64,000 nt of DNA from Sediminicola sp037203765 (GTDB taxonomy: Bacteria > Bacteroidota > Bacteroidia > Flavobacteriales > Flavobacteriaceae), in the NCBI RefSeq assembly GCF_037203765.1, contig NZ_JBBCAS010000003.1, forward strand, positions 62,001-126,000, read 5' to 3'. Position 1 is the first letter of the stretch, and every line of letters begins with the position of its first letter. This document shows positions 33,397-43,278 of the stretch, one piece after another. The notes beneath the pieces are model-generated. The model made no database searches. It was not told where the DNA came from and was given only the letters and a program-made list of their open reading frames with translations. The position numbers and the translations under genes were made by a program.

Positions 33397-33684
33397 TTAT
33401 TCGCTTTCTATGATATTTTCAATGGTAGCGGCCAGTTTAAAATCTTTTTCTGTAACCCCGCCAGCATCGTGTGTACTTAATCTAATGGTCAAAGTTTTGT
33501 AAACATTGCTCCATTCCGGATGATGGTTTTGTGCTTCGCATTCAAAAGCAATTCTCGTCATAATGGAAAAGGTTTCTTTGAAATTGGCAAACTCAAAAGT
33601 GGTCTGTATCCCATTGTCAGTATAATCCCATCCGTCCAATTGGTCCAAGCGCTCTTCTATTTCCTGTGTTGTCATTTTTTTCAT
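33397..33684 (-). CDS. 4a-hydroxytetrahydrobiopterin dehydratase (pterin carbinolamine dehydratase)
   Basis: A 95-residue PCD/DCoH-family enzyme that dehydrates 4a-hydroxytetrahydrobiopterin formed by aromatic amino acid hydroxylases. The motif region NHHPEWSNVYKTLTIRLSTH is the PCD signature (residues around 60-79), with Glu and both His present, followed by HDAGGVTEKDFKLAATIE. The N-terminus LDGWDYTDNGIQTTFEFANF also fits. No phenylalanine hydroxylase gene is in the window. The yebC promoter lies just downstream. Confidence 0.94.
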   Translation of the reverse strand: MKKMTTQEIEERLDQLDGWDYTDNGIQTTFEFANFKETFSIMTRIAFECEAQNHHPEWSNVYKTLTIRLSTHDAGGVTEKDFKLAATIENIIESE

Positions 33685-33757
33685 GATACTTTATTTTTGG
33701 TTTACTAAGTTAGGCATTACAAAGGCTAGCCAACAGTATTTGCTATACCTTTTTTGC

Positions 33758-34579
33758 TCAACTAAATATATGGTGGTCGATGATATCCTGATAACTAATC
33801 TGTAGGTTCTTTGGCAGCTTGTTCGTTTTTGGCAAAACGGCCAGGAACCGATCCTCATTGGTCGTATACACCCTTTTAAATATGGGGTTGTACAACCCCA
33901 ATTTTTTTACCACATCTTTGATGAAATCTTCATGGTGCACTAAATCAATACTTCCCAAATGATAAATACCACTTTTGTTTTGATTGATAAGATAGTGGAT
34001 CTGTTGGGTCAGTTTATCATCGTTGGTGACATTGATGATAAGGTTAGGGAAAACCTCAATAGGTTCATTGTTGGCTAAGGCATGCTTTATTTCCTTTATT
34101 CTTGGGGAATTGTTGCCAAAGACCATAGGTACCCTGATGATGCCCATCTTGTCCTTGGGCAATCGCAACAACATATTCTCAATTTTAATTTTCAATCTTC
34201 CGAAAACACTCATGGAGAGTGTTTTGTCATATTCGTAGGATGGATATTTGCTATAGGCGTCAAATACGTTGGCCGAAGAGATAAAATAAATCTTACAATC
34301 GTTCTTTTCTATGTATTCCATCATATGCTGATGGGCCTGTATTTGGGAAGCGAAGTCGCCCCGCAATGCAGAAATGATCAATTGTGGCCTTATTTTTTGC
34401 AATAGGGAAACGATATCATCCTCCTGCAAATCGTACTTGAAAAATTTCTGGTTATCCTCAAATGACCTCCTGGCGGAATTAAAAGTGGCATAGGTGTCAA
34501 AATAGGGGTGCAGTTCTTTATAAAGGGCATTGCCCAAAAAACCACTTCCACCTAATATGAGAATTTTTTTAGTGTTCAA
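33758..34579 (-). CDS. NAD-dependent epimerase/dehydratase, RmlD-like
   Basis: A 273-residue short-chain dehydrogenase-type protein with Rossmann motif KILILGGSGFLGNALYKEL (GxxGxxG). The IYFISSANVFDAYSKYPS segment has the active-site Ser, and YEYDKTLSMSVFGRLKIKIE holds a YxxxK-like Tyr/Lys. RmlD-like (dTDP-4-dehydrorhamnose reductase) proteins have this layout, but there is no rml cluster here, so the substrate is unknown. It follows glsA by 3 bp and is the last gene of the gcvT-glsA run. Confidence 0.83.
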   Translation of the reverse strand: MNTKKILILGGSGFLGNALYKELHPYFDTYATFNSARRSFEDNQKFFKYDLQEDDIVSLLQKIRPQLIISALRGDFASQIQAHQHMMEYIEKNDCKIYFISSANVFDAYSKYPSYEYDKTLSMSVFGRLKIKIENMLLRLPKDKMGIIRVPMVFGNNSPRIKEIKHALANNEPIEVFPNLIINVTNDDKLTQQIHYLINQNKSGIYHLGSIDLVHHEDFIKDVVKKLGLYNPIFKRVYTTNEDRFLAVLPKTNKLPKNLQISYQDIIDHHIFS

Positions 34580-34582
34580 TTC

Positions 34583-35497
34583 TTAAAAGATTGATAGCCC
34601 GGTTTGGGTAGTAAACTGCTCCAAGGCAAGCATTCCCAATTTAGAATTCCCCTTGGCATTGAGTCCAGGGGACCATGTGGCTATACAGAATTTATTGGGC
34701 AAAAGTGCCACAATACCCCCGCCAACACCACTTTTTCCTGGGAGGCCCACTTCAAAGGCAAATTCTCCTGCTTCGTCATAAAAACCGCAGGTCAACATAA
34801 TGGCATTGACCCTTTTTACCTGGTTGATATTCAAAAATGCATTCCCTCTACGGCATTTTCCACGGTTCATAAAGATGTAGAACACCTCGGTGAGCTGTCT
34901 GCAAGACATTTTAAGGGAACACTGGTGAAAATAGAAATCGAGGACATCATCCACATCATTCTTAATATTGCCGTATGATTTCAAAAGGTTTGCTGCCGCA
35001 TAGTTGGTATAGCCAGTTTTACTTTCGGATGCGGCCACATCCGTATCGTAATTGATATTTTCATCATTGGCCATGTTGCGCACGTAGGCAAGAAAATCGG
35101 CCTTAGGGTTTTTCAAATGTGAAATCAATACATCGGCGATGACCAGGGCACCAGCATTGATCAATGGATTCCTGGGAATTCCATGCTCAAGTTCCAAAAG
35201 TGATAAGTGGTTGAAGGGATCGCCTGAAGGTTCCACATCCACCCGTTCCCAAAGTTTATCCCCCATTATGGCAAAGGCTTGGGAAAGGGAGAGTACCTTG
35301 GAGATACTCTGTATGGAAAAAGCTTCCTCAGAATCTCCCGTTCCATAATGCATACCGTCTGCATCGATAAGATGCATACCAAATTTACTGGGGTCCACAT
35401 GGGCCAATTCTGGAATGTAGGAAGCCACAGTGCCCCGGTCTTTCACCGATTTAAAATTGAGGGCAATATGTTCCAATACTTCCTGAAAGTTGCTCAT
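34583..35497 (-). CDS. glsA: Glutaminase (glsA type)
   Basis: Hydrolyses glutamine to glutamate and ammonia. The 304-residue protein has the beta-lactamase-like catalytic SxxK in FSIQSISKVLSLSQAFA, a conserved EPSGDPFNHLSLLE, NPLINAGALVIADVL, and the C-terminal GLPGKSGVGGGIVALLP with the SGVGGG signature. Length is standard for bacterial GlsA, with no ankyrin or STAS tail. The start codon shares bases with the gcvT stop, so translation is coupled. Confidence 0.95.
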   Translation of the reverse strand: MSNFQEVLEHIALNFKSVKDRGTVASYIPELAHVDPSKFGMHLIDADGMHYGTGDSEEAFSIQSISKVLSLSQAFAIMGDKLWERVDVEPSGDPFNHLSLLELEHGIPRNPLINAGALVIADVLISHLKNPKADFLAYVRNMANDENINYDTDVAASESKTGYTNYAAANLLKSYGNIKNDVDDVLDFYFHQCSLKMSCRQLTEVFYIFMNRGKCRRGNAFLNINQVKRVNAIMLTCGFYDEAGEFAFEVGLPGKSGVGGGIVALLPNKFCIATWSPGLNAKGNSKLGMLALEQFTTQTGLSIF

Positions 35498-36582
35498 TAT
35501 ACTTTGTAAAAGGGCAGTTTTACCACGGTTGCAGGTACATTGTTTTTTCTAATTTGAATATGGATGGTACTTCCTATTTTGGAAAGTTCCGTTGGTACGT
35601 AACCCAAACCAATTCCTTTTCCCATGGAAGGTGACATGGTCCCTGAGGTAACAATGCCTATTTTGGTTCCATTCTCATCCACAATATCATAATCGTGCCT
35701 AGGGATTCCCCTTTCGTTCAATTCAAAAGCGATCAGCTTGCGCGTAACGCCTTCTTCCTTCTGTTTAGCCAAGGCCTCACTGTTCACAAAATCCTTGGTG
35801 AATTTGGTGATCCAGCCCAAGCCAGCTTCCAAAGGGGAAGTAGTGTCATTTATATCATTTCCGTATAGGCAATATCCCATTTCCAATCGTAAGGTATCCC
35901 TTGCTGCCAAGCCTATGGGTTTAATTCCAAAAGCTTCCCCAGCTTCAAAAACGCGGTTCCAAACTTGTTCGGCATCCTCATTTTTGCAATAAATTTCAAA
36001 ACCTCCAGAGCCGGTATATCCTGTAGCCGAAATAATTACGTGTTCCACACCTGCAAACGGAGCCACTTCAAAAGTGTAAAATTTAATTTTTGCCAAATCC
36101 ACATCGGTAAGGGATTGCATGGCCTCAATGGCTTTCGGCCCCTGAATGGCCAATAATGAATATCCTTCTGAGATGTTCTTCATAGTAGCGTTGATGGTCG
36201 CATTGTATTTTGAAATATGTGCCCAGTCCTTATCAATATTGGATGCATTGACCACCAATAAATACTGATCTTCTTTTATTTTATAAATGATCAAATCATC
36301 AACTATACCACCTGTTTCATTGGGCATACAGCTATACTGTGCTTTTCCAATTTCCAATTTGGAGGCATCGTTGGAACTTACTTTTTGAATTAATGCCAGG
36401 GCATTAGGTCCTTCGATCAAAAATTCACCCATATGGGAAACGTCAAAAACACCCACACCCTTACGGACAGTTTCGTGTTCAATGTTTACGCCTTCGTAGG
36501 ATACGGGCATGTTATAACCTGCAAAAGGTACCATTTTGGCTCCCAATGATTCATGTATTTTAGTAAGTGCTGTATTTTTCAT
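35497..36582 (-). CDS. gcvT: Glycine cleavage system aminomethyltransferase (T-protein)
   Basis: Transfers the methylene group of the H-protein-bound aminomethyl intermediate to tetrahydrofolate. The 361-residue protein has MVPFAGYNMPVSYEGVNIEH, GVGVFDVSHMGEFLIEGPNA, ATGYTGSGGFEIYC and LAARDTLRLEMGYCLYGNDI, all strongly conserved in GcvT. The gcvH and gcvP genes are not in the window. A TAAATTTG box at 36608-36601 on the minus strand is the likely -7 element. No glycine riboswitch structure was seen upstream. Confidence 0.96.
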   Translation of the reverse strand: MKNTALTKIHESLGAKMVPFAGYNMPVSYEGVNIEHETVRKGVGVFDVSHMGEFLIEGPNALALIQKVSSNDASKLEIGKAQYSCMPNETGGIVDDLIIYKIKEDQYLLVVNASNIDKDWAHISKYNATINATMKNISEGYSLLAIQGPKAIEAMQSLTDVDLAKIKFYTFEVAPFAGVEHVIISATGYTGSGGFEIYCKNEDAEQVWNRVFEAGEAFGIKPIGLAARDTLRLEMGYCLYGNDINDTTSPLEAGLGWITKFTKDFVNSEALAKQKEEGVTRKLIAFELNERGIPRHDYDIVDENGTKIGIVTSGTMSPSMGKGIGLGYVPTELSKIGSTIHIQIRKNNVPATVVKLPFYKV

Positions 36583-36762
36583 GCGTTTGGTTTATTCGTG
36601 CAAATTTATTGAAAATTAATCGATGGGGCAGAGGAGATCTTTAATGTTTTATATAAAGTATTGTTAATACGGGTCTTGGCTGTACCACAAGTCTATTTTA
36701 TGTTCTTTGGAGATAATAAACCGAATAAAATTTTTATTTTCATGCCATCAAAAAAGTATCAA

Positions 36763-38373
36763 ATGAAAGTAACTTCCTTCTTTTTTCTATTTTTCTCCCT
36801 TTTCCTAATCACAGCACAAGAAACACCAACCGATTTTTTATCTGCGGATTTTCATAAGGGAAGGAGGGAAGAAGTGCGCAATTTGATGCCTGACAATAGT
36901 GTGGCCGTATTTTTCGCCAATGCGGAACGTAACAGGTCCAATGACGTGGATTATATCTACCATCAAGATCCGGATTTTTATTATTTAACGGGATACAAGG
37001 AACCCAATGCGGTGCTGGTTATTTTTTCCGAAGACCAAACATCGGTGGATGGTAAAATCTATAATGAAATGATTTTTGTCCAGGAAAGGGATGCAAGAGC
37101 AGAACAGTGGAACGGAAAGCGTTTAGGGATCGAAGGAACCCAAATACAATTGGGTTTTCAAATGGCTTTCAATGGGAGCGAATTTGAAAAATCAAATATC
37201 GATTTTAAGAATTATGAACATGTTTTGTTCTTCGATTTCAAAACTGATTACCGGGATCTAGGAGGCAAAGCAGACCTCTTCGATCTGATAAAGACATTCA
37301 AGGTAAAAACGAATTATCCGTCGGACTACAATGCCACAAAGCAGCAGATCTATAATATGATTACCTCCACGGATGTTGAAAATAGCGCCAATGTGGCCCA
37401 AACCTTGGGGAGGTATTTAAACTATGAGGAAGCTCTAAAATCTGATGCATTATTAACGGGTTATGTAAATGCCCAGGACAATGGGAAGCGCAAGGAAATA
37501 CAGGAAAAGGTTAAGCTGGAACTGAAATCCAATAACCTGAATTCTTATATGTTGGAAGAGATCATGAATACCCTCCGGGAGACCAAAACAAGAGAGGAAA
37601 TGGTCTTGTTGAAAAAGGCCATTGAAATATCAGCGGTAGGGCAAATAGAGGTCATGAAGGCCATGCACCCCAATATGAGTGAAACCGAAATCCAGGGCAT
37701 TCATGAGTATGTCTACAAAAAATATGGGGCAGAGTATGAGGGCTATCCTTCTATTGTAGGGGGTGGCAATAACGGTTGTATTTTGCATTACATAGAGAAT
37801 AACAAGCAAAAAGTGGGCAATGACCTGGTATTGATGGATTTGGGAGCCGAATATCACGGGTATACGGCCGATGTTACAAGGACCATTCCAGCCAATGGAA
37901 AATTCACAAAGGAACAAAAGTTGATTTATGACATTGTCTATAACGCACAAGAGGCAGGAATAAAGGCCAGTGTTGTTGGTGCTCCGTTTCAAGCTCCAGG
38001 AGCGGCGGCTGCCAAAGTGGTTACCGAAGGGCTGATAGAACTGGGAATCATTGCGTCCCCTGGCGAGGTAAAGACCTATTTTCCTCATGGAACATCCCAT
38101 TATCTCGGATTGGATGTTCATGACAAGGGTACTTATGGTGCTTTTCAGGAGAACACGGTAATCACCGTGGAGCCAGGTATCTATATCCCGGAAGGCAGTG
38201 ATTGCGACAAAAAATGGTGGGGGATTGCTGTCCGAATCGAGGACGATATTTTGATCACCAAGGATGGCCCCATAAATTTATCAGAAATGGCGCCGAGGAC
38301 AACAGAGGCCATAGAGAAGACCATGGCCATGCCCAGTGTTTTGGATAACTTTACCTTACCGAGTCTGGATTAA
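36763..38373 (+). CDS. Xaa-Pro aminopeptidase (M24B), exported
   Basis: A 536-residue metallopeptidase removing an N-terminal residue next to proline. It has an aminopeptidase P N-terminal domain (ADFHKGRREEVRNLMPDNSV) and a pita-bread catalytic domain with all five metal ligands: DLGAEYHGYTADVTRTI (two Asp), FPHGTSHYLGLDVHD (His), VITVEPGIYIPEG (Glu) and IAVRIEDDILIT (Glu). Starting at 36763 gives a good signal peptide (MKVTSFFFLFFSLFLITAQE), so the mature enzyme is probably periplasmic. The ATGs at 36661 and 36742 would bury the signal. Confidence 0.93.
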   Translation: MKVTSFFFLFFSLFLITAQETPTDFLSADFHKGRREEVRNLMPDNSVAVFFANAERNRSNDVDYIYHQDPDFYYLTGYKEPNAVLVIFSEDQTSVDGKIYNEMIFVQERDARAEQWNGKRLGIEGTQIQLGFQMAFNGSEFEKSNIDFKNYEHVLFFDFKTDYRDLGGKADLFDLIKTFKVKTNYPSDYNATKQQIYNMITSTDVENSANVAQTLGRYLNYEEALKSDALLTGYVNAQDNGKRKEIQEKVKLELKSNNLNSYMLEEIMNTLRETKTREEMVLLKKAIEISAVGQIEVMKAMHPNMSETEIQGIHEYVYKKYGAEYEGYPSIVGGGNNGCILHYIENNKQKVGNDLVLMDLGAEYHGYTADVTRTIPANGKFTKEQKLIYDIVYNAQEAGIKASVVGAPFQAPGAAAAKVVTEGLIELGIIASPGEVKTYFPHGTSHYLGLDVHDKGTYGAFQENTVITVEPGIYIPEGSDCDKKWWGIAVRIEDDILITKDGPINLSEMAPRTTEAIEKTMAMPSVLDNFTLPSLD

Positions 38374-38395
38374 ATAAGGAGGTCTTGGTTGCGGA

Positions 38396-39691
38396 TTAAT
38401 TTGACAACAAATATTTTTTAAGCTCTTCGTAGCTTGAAATGGAAGTTGCCTTTTTCTTCTTGTCCATGATTTTTGCAATCTTTTCAGGAAGATCAATATT
38501 TTCTCTTATGGTATCCTCCACGATATCCAAAAACTTTACCGGATGGGCAGTTTCCAAGAAAATGCCGTAGGTGTTAGGATGGTTTTCCTGATATTTCTTC
38601 AGTCCCAAATAACCCACTGCCCCGTGTGGATCTGCTACATATGAACAATCATTATAGATCTCCACCATGGCTTCTTTTGTCTGTTCATCGGTAAAGGAAT
38701 AGGAGGAAATATTTTTGGACAAGGTCTCAAAGTCGTCTTGGTACAAGTGGCGAATCCTAATAAAATTACTTGGGTCTCCAACGTCCATGGCATTGGAAAT
38801 GGTTGCTATGGACGGTTTCGGTTCGTATTTGCCCGTTTTCATGAAATTGGGGACAATATTATTGACATTCGTAGCAGCAATAAAATGATGGCATGGCATA
38901 CCCAATTTTTGGGCCATGATACCTGCACAGATATTTCCAAAATTGCCACTTGGAATGGAAAATACAATTTCCTTTCCTTTAGATTTTACCTGCTTATAGG
39001 CAAAGAGGAAGTAAAACAATTGCGGAAGCCATCGTGCCACATTGATGGAATTGGCGGAGGTCAATTGCATTTTATGTAAGAGTTCCTCGTCCAAGAAAGC
39101 TGTTTTTACCATGCGTTGGCAATCATCAAAAGTGCCATCAACCTCTAGGGCACCGATATTTTTTCCCAAGGTGGTCAGTTGTTTTTCCTGTATGTCACTG
39201 ACCTTGCCACTCGGATACAAGATTACTACTTTTACACCTCTCACCCCTAAAAATCCATTTGCCACGGCACCCCCGGTGTCTCCCGAAGTGGCTACCAATA
39301 CGGTCACCTCATTGGTTTCCTTGGCAGAAAACTCTCCAAGACAACGGGCCATAAAGCGTGCCCCTACATCTTTGAACGCCAAGGTAGGTCCATGGAACAA
39401 CTCCAAGGTTGCCACATTTTCATCCAATTCCACTACCGGAAAATCAAAGTCGAGCACCTCCGCTATAATCTCTTTTAATTTAGCTTCGGGAATCTCATCT
39501 CCGACGAACTGACGTATGGCCAAAAAGGCAATCTCGTGATTGGATAGATCTTCTATATTTTCAAAAAAGGAGGTAGGTAAAGGGGTAATGTGCTCCGGAA
39601 AATACAACCCTCTATCGGGTGCTATACCTTGGATTACCGCATCTTTAAAGGAAACAGTTGGGGCTTGTTGGTTAAGACTATAGAAGTTCAT
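38396..39691 (-). CDS. thrC: Threonine synthase
   Basis: Last step of threonine synthesis, converting O-phosphohomoserine to threonine with PLP. The 431-residue protein begins MNFYSLNQQAPTVSFKDAVI, and the PLP lysine is in LFHGPTLAFKDVGARFMARC. TVLVATSGDTGGAVANGFLG and SIPSGNFGNICAGIMAQK are also present. It is the last gene of thrL-thrA-thrB-thrC, 31 bp after thrB. Length agrees with the bacterial short form. Confidence 0.96.
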   Translation of the reverse strand: MNFYSLNQQAPTVSFKDAVIQGIAPDRGLYFPEHITPLPTSFFENIEDLSNHEIAFLAIRQFVGDEIPEAKLKEIIAEVLDFDFPVVELDENVATLELFHGPTLAFKDVGARFMARCLGEFSAKETNEVTVLVATSGDTGGAVANGFLGVRGVKVVILYPSGKVSDIQEKQLTTLGKNIGALEVDGTFDDCQRMVKTAFLDEELLHKMQLTSANSINVARWLPQLFYFLFAYKQVKSKGKEIVFSIPSGNFGNICAGIMAQKLGMPCHHFIAATNVNNIVPNFMKTGKYEPKPSIATISNAMDVGDPSNFIRIRHLYQDDFETLSKNISSYSFTDEQTKEAMVEIYNDCSYVADPHGAVGYLGLKKYQENHPNTYGIFLETAHPVKFLDIVEDTIRENIDLPEKIAKIMDKKKKATSISSYEELKKYLLSN

Positions 39692-39722
39692 TGAATATGG
39701 CTATGTGGTTATTGGTGTTTTT

Positions 39723-40646
39723 TTATTGAAGTATTTTAATACCCTCGGTGTTGATCTTTGAAACATGGATGTCGTAATCAATACCAATTTTTTGATAGAC
39801 AAGGCGCATGGCTTCGGCTACTTTTTTGGCAGTTTCCTCTCCTTGGCTCAATGCAAAAATAGACGGACCAGAACCTGATATGCCACATCCTAAGGCTCCG
39901 GCAGTCAGGGATTCTGATTTCACCTTGTCGAAACCTGGGATTAGAATAGATCTGATGGGTTCTACAATGTAATCTTCCAAGGACCTACCTATGAGTCCGT
40001 AATCTTCGGTATAGAGGCCGGCAATCAGGCCGCCCAGATTCCCCCATTGTTTTATGCCGTCTTCCAAAGAAATGGTGGTCTTAAGTATTTTCCTTGAATC
40101 TGAGGTCTTTATTTCAATCTGAGGATGTATGACCGTGGCATACAACTGGCTTGGACTATTGATCCTGACAATATCCAAAGGGGTGTAGCTGCGTACCAGG
40201 GTAAAGCCCCCATAAATAGCCGGGGCTACATTATCGGCGTGGGCCACCCCACTGGCCAAACGCTCCCCTTCCATGGCAAACTTCACCAATTCCAATGGGC
40301 CAAAGGGTTTACCAAGAAGTTGGTTCATGGCCCAAACGGCCCCCGTTGAGCTCGCCGCGCTGCTTCCAATACCACTGCCCGCCTTAATTTTTTTGTAGAT
40401 CTCAATTTCAAATCCGCCATCATATTCACTCTCGGCCAATAAGGCCAAGCCTGCTACTCCGGCTACATTCTGATGGGTTTCCATGGGCAGGTCCTGCCCC
40501 GTTAATTTGGTAATCTTTATACCCTTTTCTGCTGATTTTCGAACAACCATTTCATCGCCTACAGCATCCAACGCCAATCCCAAAACATCAAAACCACAGG
40601 AAACATTGGCAATTGTGGCCGGGCAAAATACTTTAATAGCCTCCAT
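39723..40646 (-). CDS. thrB: Homoserine kinase
   Basis: GHMP-family kinase making O-phosphohomoserine from homoserine. The 307-residue protein opens IKVFCPATIANVSCGFDVLG and has the ATP-binding loop IKAGSGIGSSAASSTGAVWA (residues around 90-109), plus the C-terminal AGALGCGISGSGPSIFALSQ. It starts 2 bp after the thrA stop, giving close coupling in the threonine operon. Confidence 0.96.
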   Translation of the reverse strand: MEAIKVFCPATIANVSCGFDVLGLALDAVGDEMVVRKSAEKGIKITKLTGQDLPMETHQNVAGVAGLALLAESEYDGGFEIEIYKKIKAGSGIGSSAASSTGAVWAMNQLLGKPFGPLELVKFAMEGERLASGVAHADNVAPAIYGGFTLVRSYTPLDIVRINSPSQLYATVIHPQIEIKTSDSRKILKTTISLEDGIKQWGNLGGLIAGLYTEDYGLIGRSLEDYIVEPIRSILIPGFDKVKSESLTAGALGCGISGSGPSIFALSQGEETAKKVAEAMRLVYQKIGIDYDIHVSKINTEGIKILQ

Positions 40647-40648
40647 AA

Positions 40649-43093
40649 TTAAAAGTTTCCAATTCGTATAATATCTGCAAATATTCCGGAGGCAGTCACA
40701 TCTGCCCCGGCCCCGGCACCTTTGATGATCATAGGTTGGTTGGGATAGCGTTCTGTAAAAAAGAGTACGATATTGTCACTGCCCTCCAAATTGTAAAAAT
40801 CATGACCTTTGGGAATATGTTGGAGGCCAACGCTTGCCTTTCCATTTTCAAATTGGGCCACATATTTAAGTTTACAGTCCTTACTATTGGCTTCCTTGAA
40901 TATTTTTTGAAACGATTCCTCATGCTTCACAAGGGAAGCAAAAAAGTCCTTATTGTTTGAAGTGGCCAAACTTTCTTCTGGCAGGAAGGATTGATTTTCA
41001 ATATCCTCAATATCCAATTGGTATCCACTTTCCCTTGCCAAGATCAATATCTTTCGCATCACATCGATACCGCTAAGGTCAATCTTTGGATCAGGCTCTG
41101 TATATCCTTCCTTTTGTGCTTGTAGCACCACATCGTGGAAAGTAGTTTGGTCATCAAAATTATTGAAGACAAAATTTAAACTACCGGAAAGTACGGCCTG
41201 TATCTTTTTTACTTTGTCACCAGAGGCAATCAAGTTCTTAAGTGTATCTATAATAGGCAGTCCGGCACCAACATTGGTCTCAAACAAGAAGGGGGCATTG
41301 TATTTGCGTGCCATTTGTTTTAACTCCAAGTACTTGGTATAATCCGAAGAACATGCAATCTTATTACAGGTAACCACAGAAATACTGTTTCTTAGGTAGG
41401 TCGCATAACTATCGGAAACCTCGGAACTTGCTGTATTATCCACAAAAATGCTGTTGCGAAGGTTCAGGGAGTTTATGGTTTCAAAAAATTTATTTCGATC
41501 CGCCTTTTCGCCATCGGCCAAAACAGCTTCCCAATTTTTAAGGGAGATACCATTTTCATCAAAGGCCATGGTCCTTGAATTACTGATTCCAATGACCCGA
41601 ATATTGAGCTTTAAGTACTCTTTGAGGTACTTTTTTTGTTGTTGTATCTGTTTTAAGAATTTGGCACCTACATTCCCTACTCCCATGACATAGAGGTTCA
41701 ATTGCTTGATGTTTTCTTCGAAGAATTCTTCATGCAGTGCATTCAGTGCCTTTTTCACATCGCCCTTACTAATAACGGCAGAGATGTTTCTTTCGGAGGC
41801 GCCTTGGGCAATGACCCTGATGTTTACATTGTTTTTTCCGAGGGTGCTGAACATTTTACCGCTAAGGCCTTGGTGACTTTTCATATTATCCCCTACAAGG
41901 GCAATAATGGCAAGGTCCTCCTCCAAGATAACCGGCTTTATTTTTCCTAATGAAATTTCATATTCAAAGGCTTCATTGACGATGGCGACAGCTGTTTTTG
42001 CATCACTGGAAGCAATACCCACGCAAATGGAATGTTCAGAGGAAGCCTGGGTAATAAGTACCACGCTGATGCCTGCATTGGACAAAACCTCAAAAAAACG
42101 TTTTGAGATTCCAGGAATCCCTACCATACCAGGTCCCTCCAATGAGAGTAGCGCAATGCTTTCCACATGGCTTATTCCCCTTACCGTTTTGCCTTTATCA
42201 TTTTGGCTTTTGGTGATCAGCGTTCCCGGAGCCTCTGGTTCAAAGGTGTTTTTAATGACTATGGAAATCCCCTTCGACAATACGGGCTGTATGGTCGGCG
42301 GATAAAGCACCTTGGCTCCAAAATGGGAGAGTTCCATAGCCTCTTCGTATGAAATATGGGGTATGGCCATGGCCTGTTTTACTATTTTGGGGTTCGCAGT
42401 GAACATTCCACTGACATCGGTCCATATTTCCAAAACCTCCGCATGCAGGGCACCGGCGATTATTGCGGCAGTGAAGTCGGAACCTCCACGTCCCAATGTG
42501 GTCGAATTTCCATTGACAGAAGAGGCAATAAATCCCGCACAAACGGTAATGGCATGGGGTGTTTTGTTTGCAAATGCCTGGCAATTGGCATTGGTCAGCT
42601 CAAAATTGACCGCAGCTTTCCCGTGATTATCGTTCGTTTTGATAAGTTCTCTGCTGTCCACGTGGCCCACATCCAATTTTTCAGAAGCAAAATATTCGCT
42701 GATGATGTAGGAGGATAGCAATTCTCCAAAACTTACTATTTTATCGGATAATTTGGGGGTGATTTCCCCAATCAGAAATGCTCCTTCCAATAGGGTTTCC
42801 AAGGTATTCAGTTCACTTTTCACCTTGCTGAGCACCTTGCTTTGTAATTGGACGGCAATGAGTTCTTTTATGGTCTGCAAATGCCGTTCTTCTATTTCTT
42901 TTAAGTAAGTGCGGTACTCCTTGTTTTGATCGGAAGCCAAACTGGCAGTGGTCAATAGTAAGTCGGTTACGCCGCCAAGGGCAGAAACAACAACAAATAC
43001 TTTAGTGTTCGGGTTAGCAGAAACAATATTTTTTACCTGGGATATATTTTTGGCGTTGGCTACTGAAGTACCACCGAATTTTAGAACCTTCAT
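40649..43093 (-). CDS. thrA: Bifunctional aspartate kinase / homoserine dehydrogenase I
   Basis: Catalyses the first and third steps of the aspartate pathway. The 814-residue protein has an aspartokinase domain (MKVLKFGGTSVANAKNISQV; TLGRGGSDFTAAIIAGALHA), two ACT regulatory repeats (VGIPGISKRFFEVLSNAGIS; SHQGLSGKMFSTLGKNNVNI), and a homoserine dehydrogenase domain (LYVMGVGNVGAKFLKQIQQQ; ETNVGAGLPIIDTLKNLIAS; PDPKIDLSGIDVMRKILILA). The ACT repeats imply threonine feedback. It is preceded by a threonine-rich leader peptide and terminator-like element, so attenuation is likely. Confidence 0.97.
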   Translation of the reverse strand: MKVLKFGGTSVANAKNISQVKNIVSANPNTKVFVVVSALGGVTDLLLTTASLASDQNKEYRTYLKEIEERHLQTIKELIAVQLQSKVLSKVKSELNTLETLLEGAFLIGEITPKLSDKIVSFGELLSSYIISEYFASEKLDVGHVDSRELIKTNDNHGKAAVNFELTNANCQAFANKTPHAITVCAGFIASSVNGNSTTLGRGGSDFTAAIIAGALHAEVLEIWTDVSGMFTANPKIVKQAMAIPHISYEEAMELSHFGAKVLYPPTIQPVLSKGISIVIKNTFEPEAPGTLITKSQNDKGKTVRGISHVESIALLSLEGPGMVGIPGISKRFFEVLSNAGISVVLITQASSEHSICVGIASSDAKTAVAIVNEAFEYEISLGKIKPVILEEDLAIIALVGDNMKSHQGLSGKMFSTLGKNNVNIRVIAQGASERNISAVISKGDVKKALNALHEEFFEENIKQLNLYVMGVGNVGAKFLKQIQQQKKYLKEYLKLNIRVIGISNSRTMAFDENGISLKNWEAVLADGEKADRNKFFETINSLNLRNSIFVDNTASSEVSDSYATYLRNSISVVTCNKIACSSDYTKYLELKQMARKYNAPFLFETNVGAGLPIIDTLKNLIASGDKVKKIQAVLSGSLNFVFNNFDDQTTFHDVVLQAQKEGYTEPDPKIDLSGIDVMRKILILARESGYQLDIEDIENQSFLPEESLATSNNKDFFASLVKHEESFQKIFKEANSKDCKLKYVAQFENGKASVGLQHIPKGHDFYNLEGSDNIVLFFTERYPNQPMIIKGAGAGADVTASGIFADIIRIGNF

Positions 43094-43126
43094 TATGGTA
43101 TTATGTTAAAATGAAACTTATTTTAT

Positions 43127-43178
43127 AAAAAAATGGGATAGGACGGACGAATATATAAGTAGTTTACCCCAAAGGGGT
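43127..43178 (-). terminator. Putative attenuator upstream of thrA
   Basis: On the minus strand TGGGGTA (43171-43165) pairs with TATCCCA (43140-43134) and is followed by seven Ts (43133-43127). An overlapping hairpin ACCCC-TTT-GGGGT (43178-43166) uses the same GGGGT and would exclude the terminator stem. The two structures share bases with the end of the leader peptide gene. How ribosome position selects between them I cannot resolve. Confidence 0.5.
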
Positions 43179-43262
43179 GATGGTGGTTGTAGCGATAGTA
43201 ATTACATTGCTATTGCGATACCATGAAAATGATGATAATATGTCCGTTTTGTATGGATACAT
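43164..43262 (-). CDS. thrL: Threonine operon leader peptide
   Basis: A 32-residue open frame from ATG 43262 to TAA 43164, too short for normal gene finding. Its last third reads VITIATTTITPLG, so residues 21-29 hold five Thr and three Ile codons in nine, the classical composition of a threonine attenuator peptide. It starts about 11 nt after the predicted transcription start and ends 71 bp before thrA, overlapping a terminator-like element. The N-terminal part (MYPYKTDILSSFSWYRNSN) is longer than in enterobacterial ThrL. Translation is inferred. Confidence 0.7.
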   Translation of the reverse strand: MYPYKTDILSSFSWYRNSNVITIATTTITPLG

Positions 43263-43278
43263 TGTTCTATTAAAGTCC

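Noticed and set aside
36583..36660. Glycine riboswitch upstream of gcvT
   Set aside because: The gap is under 80 bp, contains a probable -7 box close to the ATG, and shows no glycine aptamer core.
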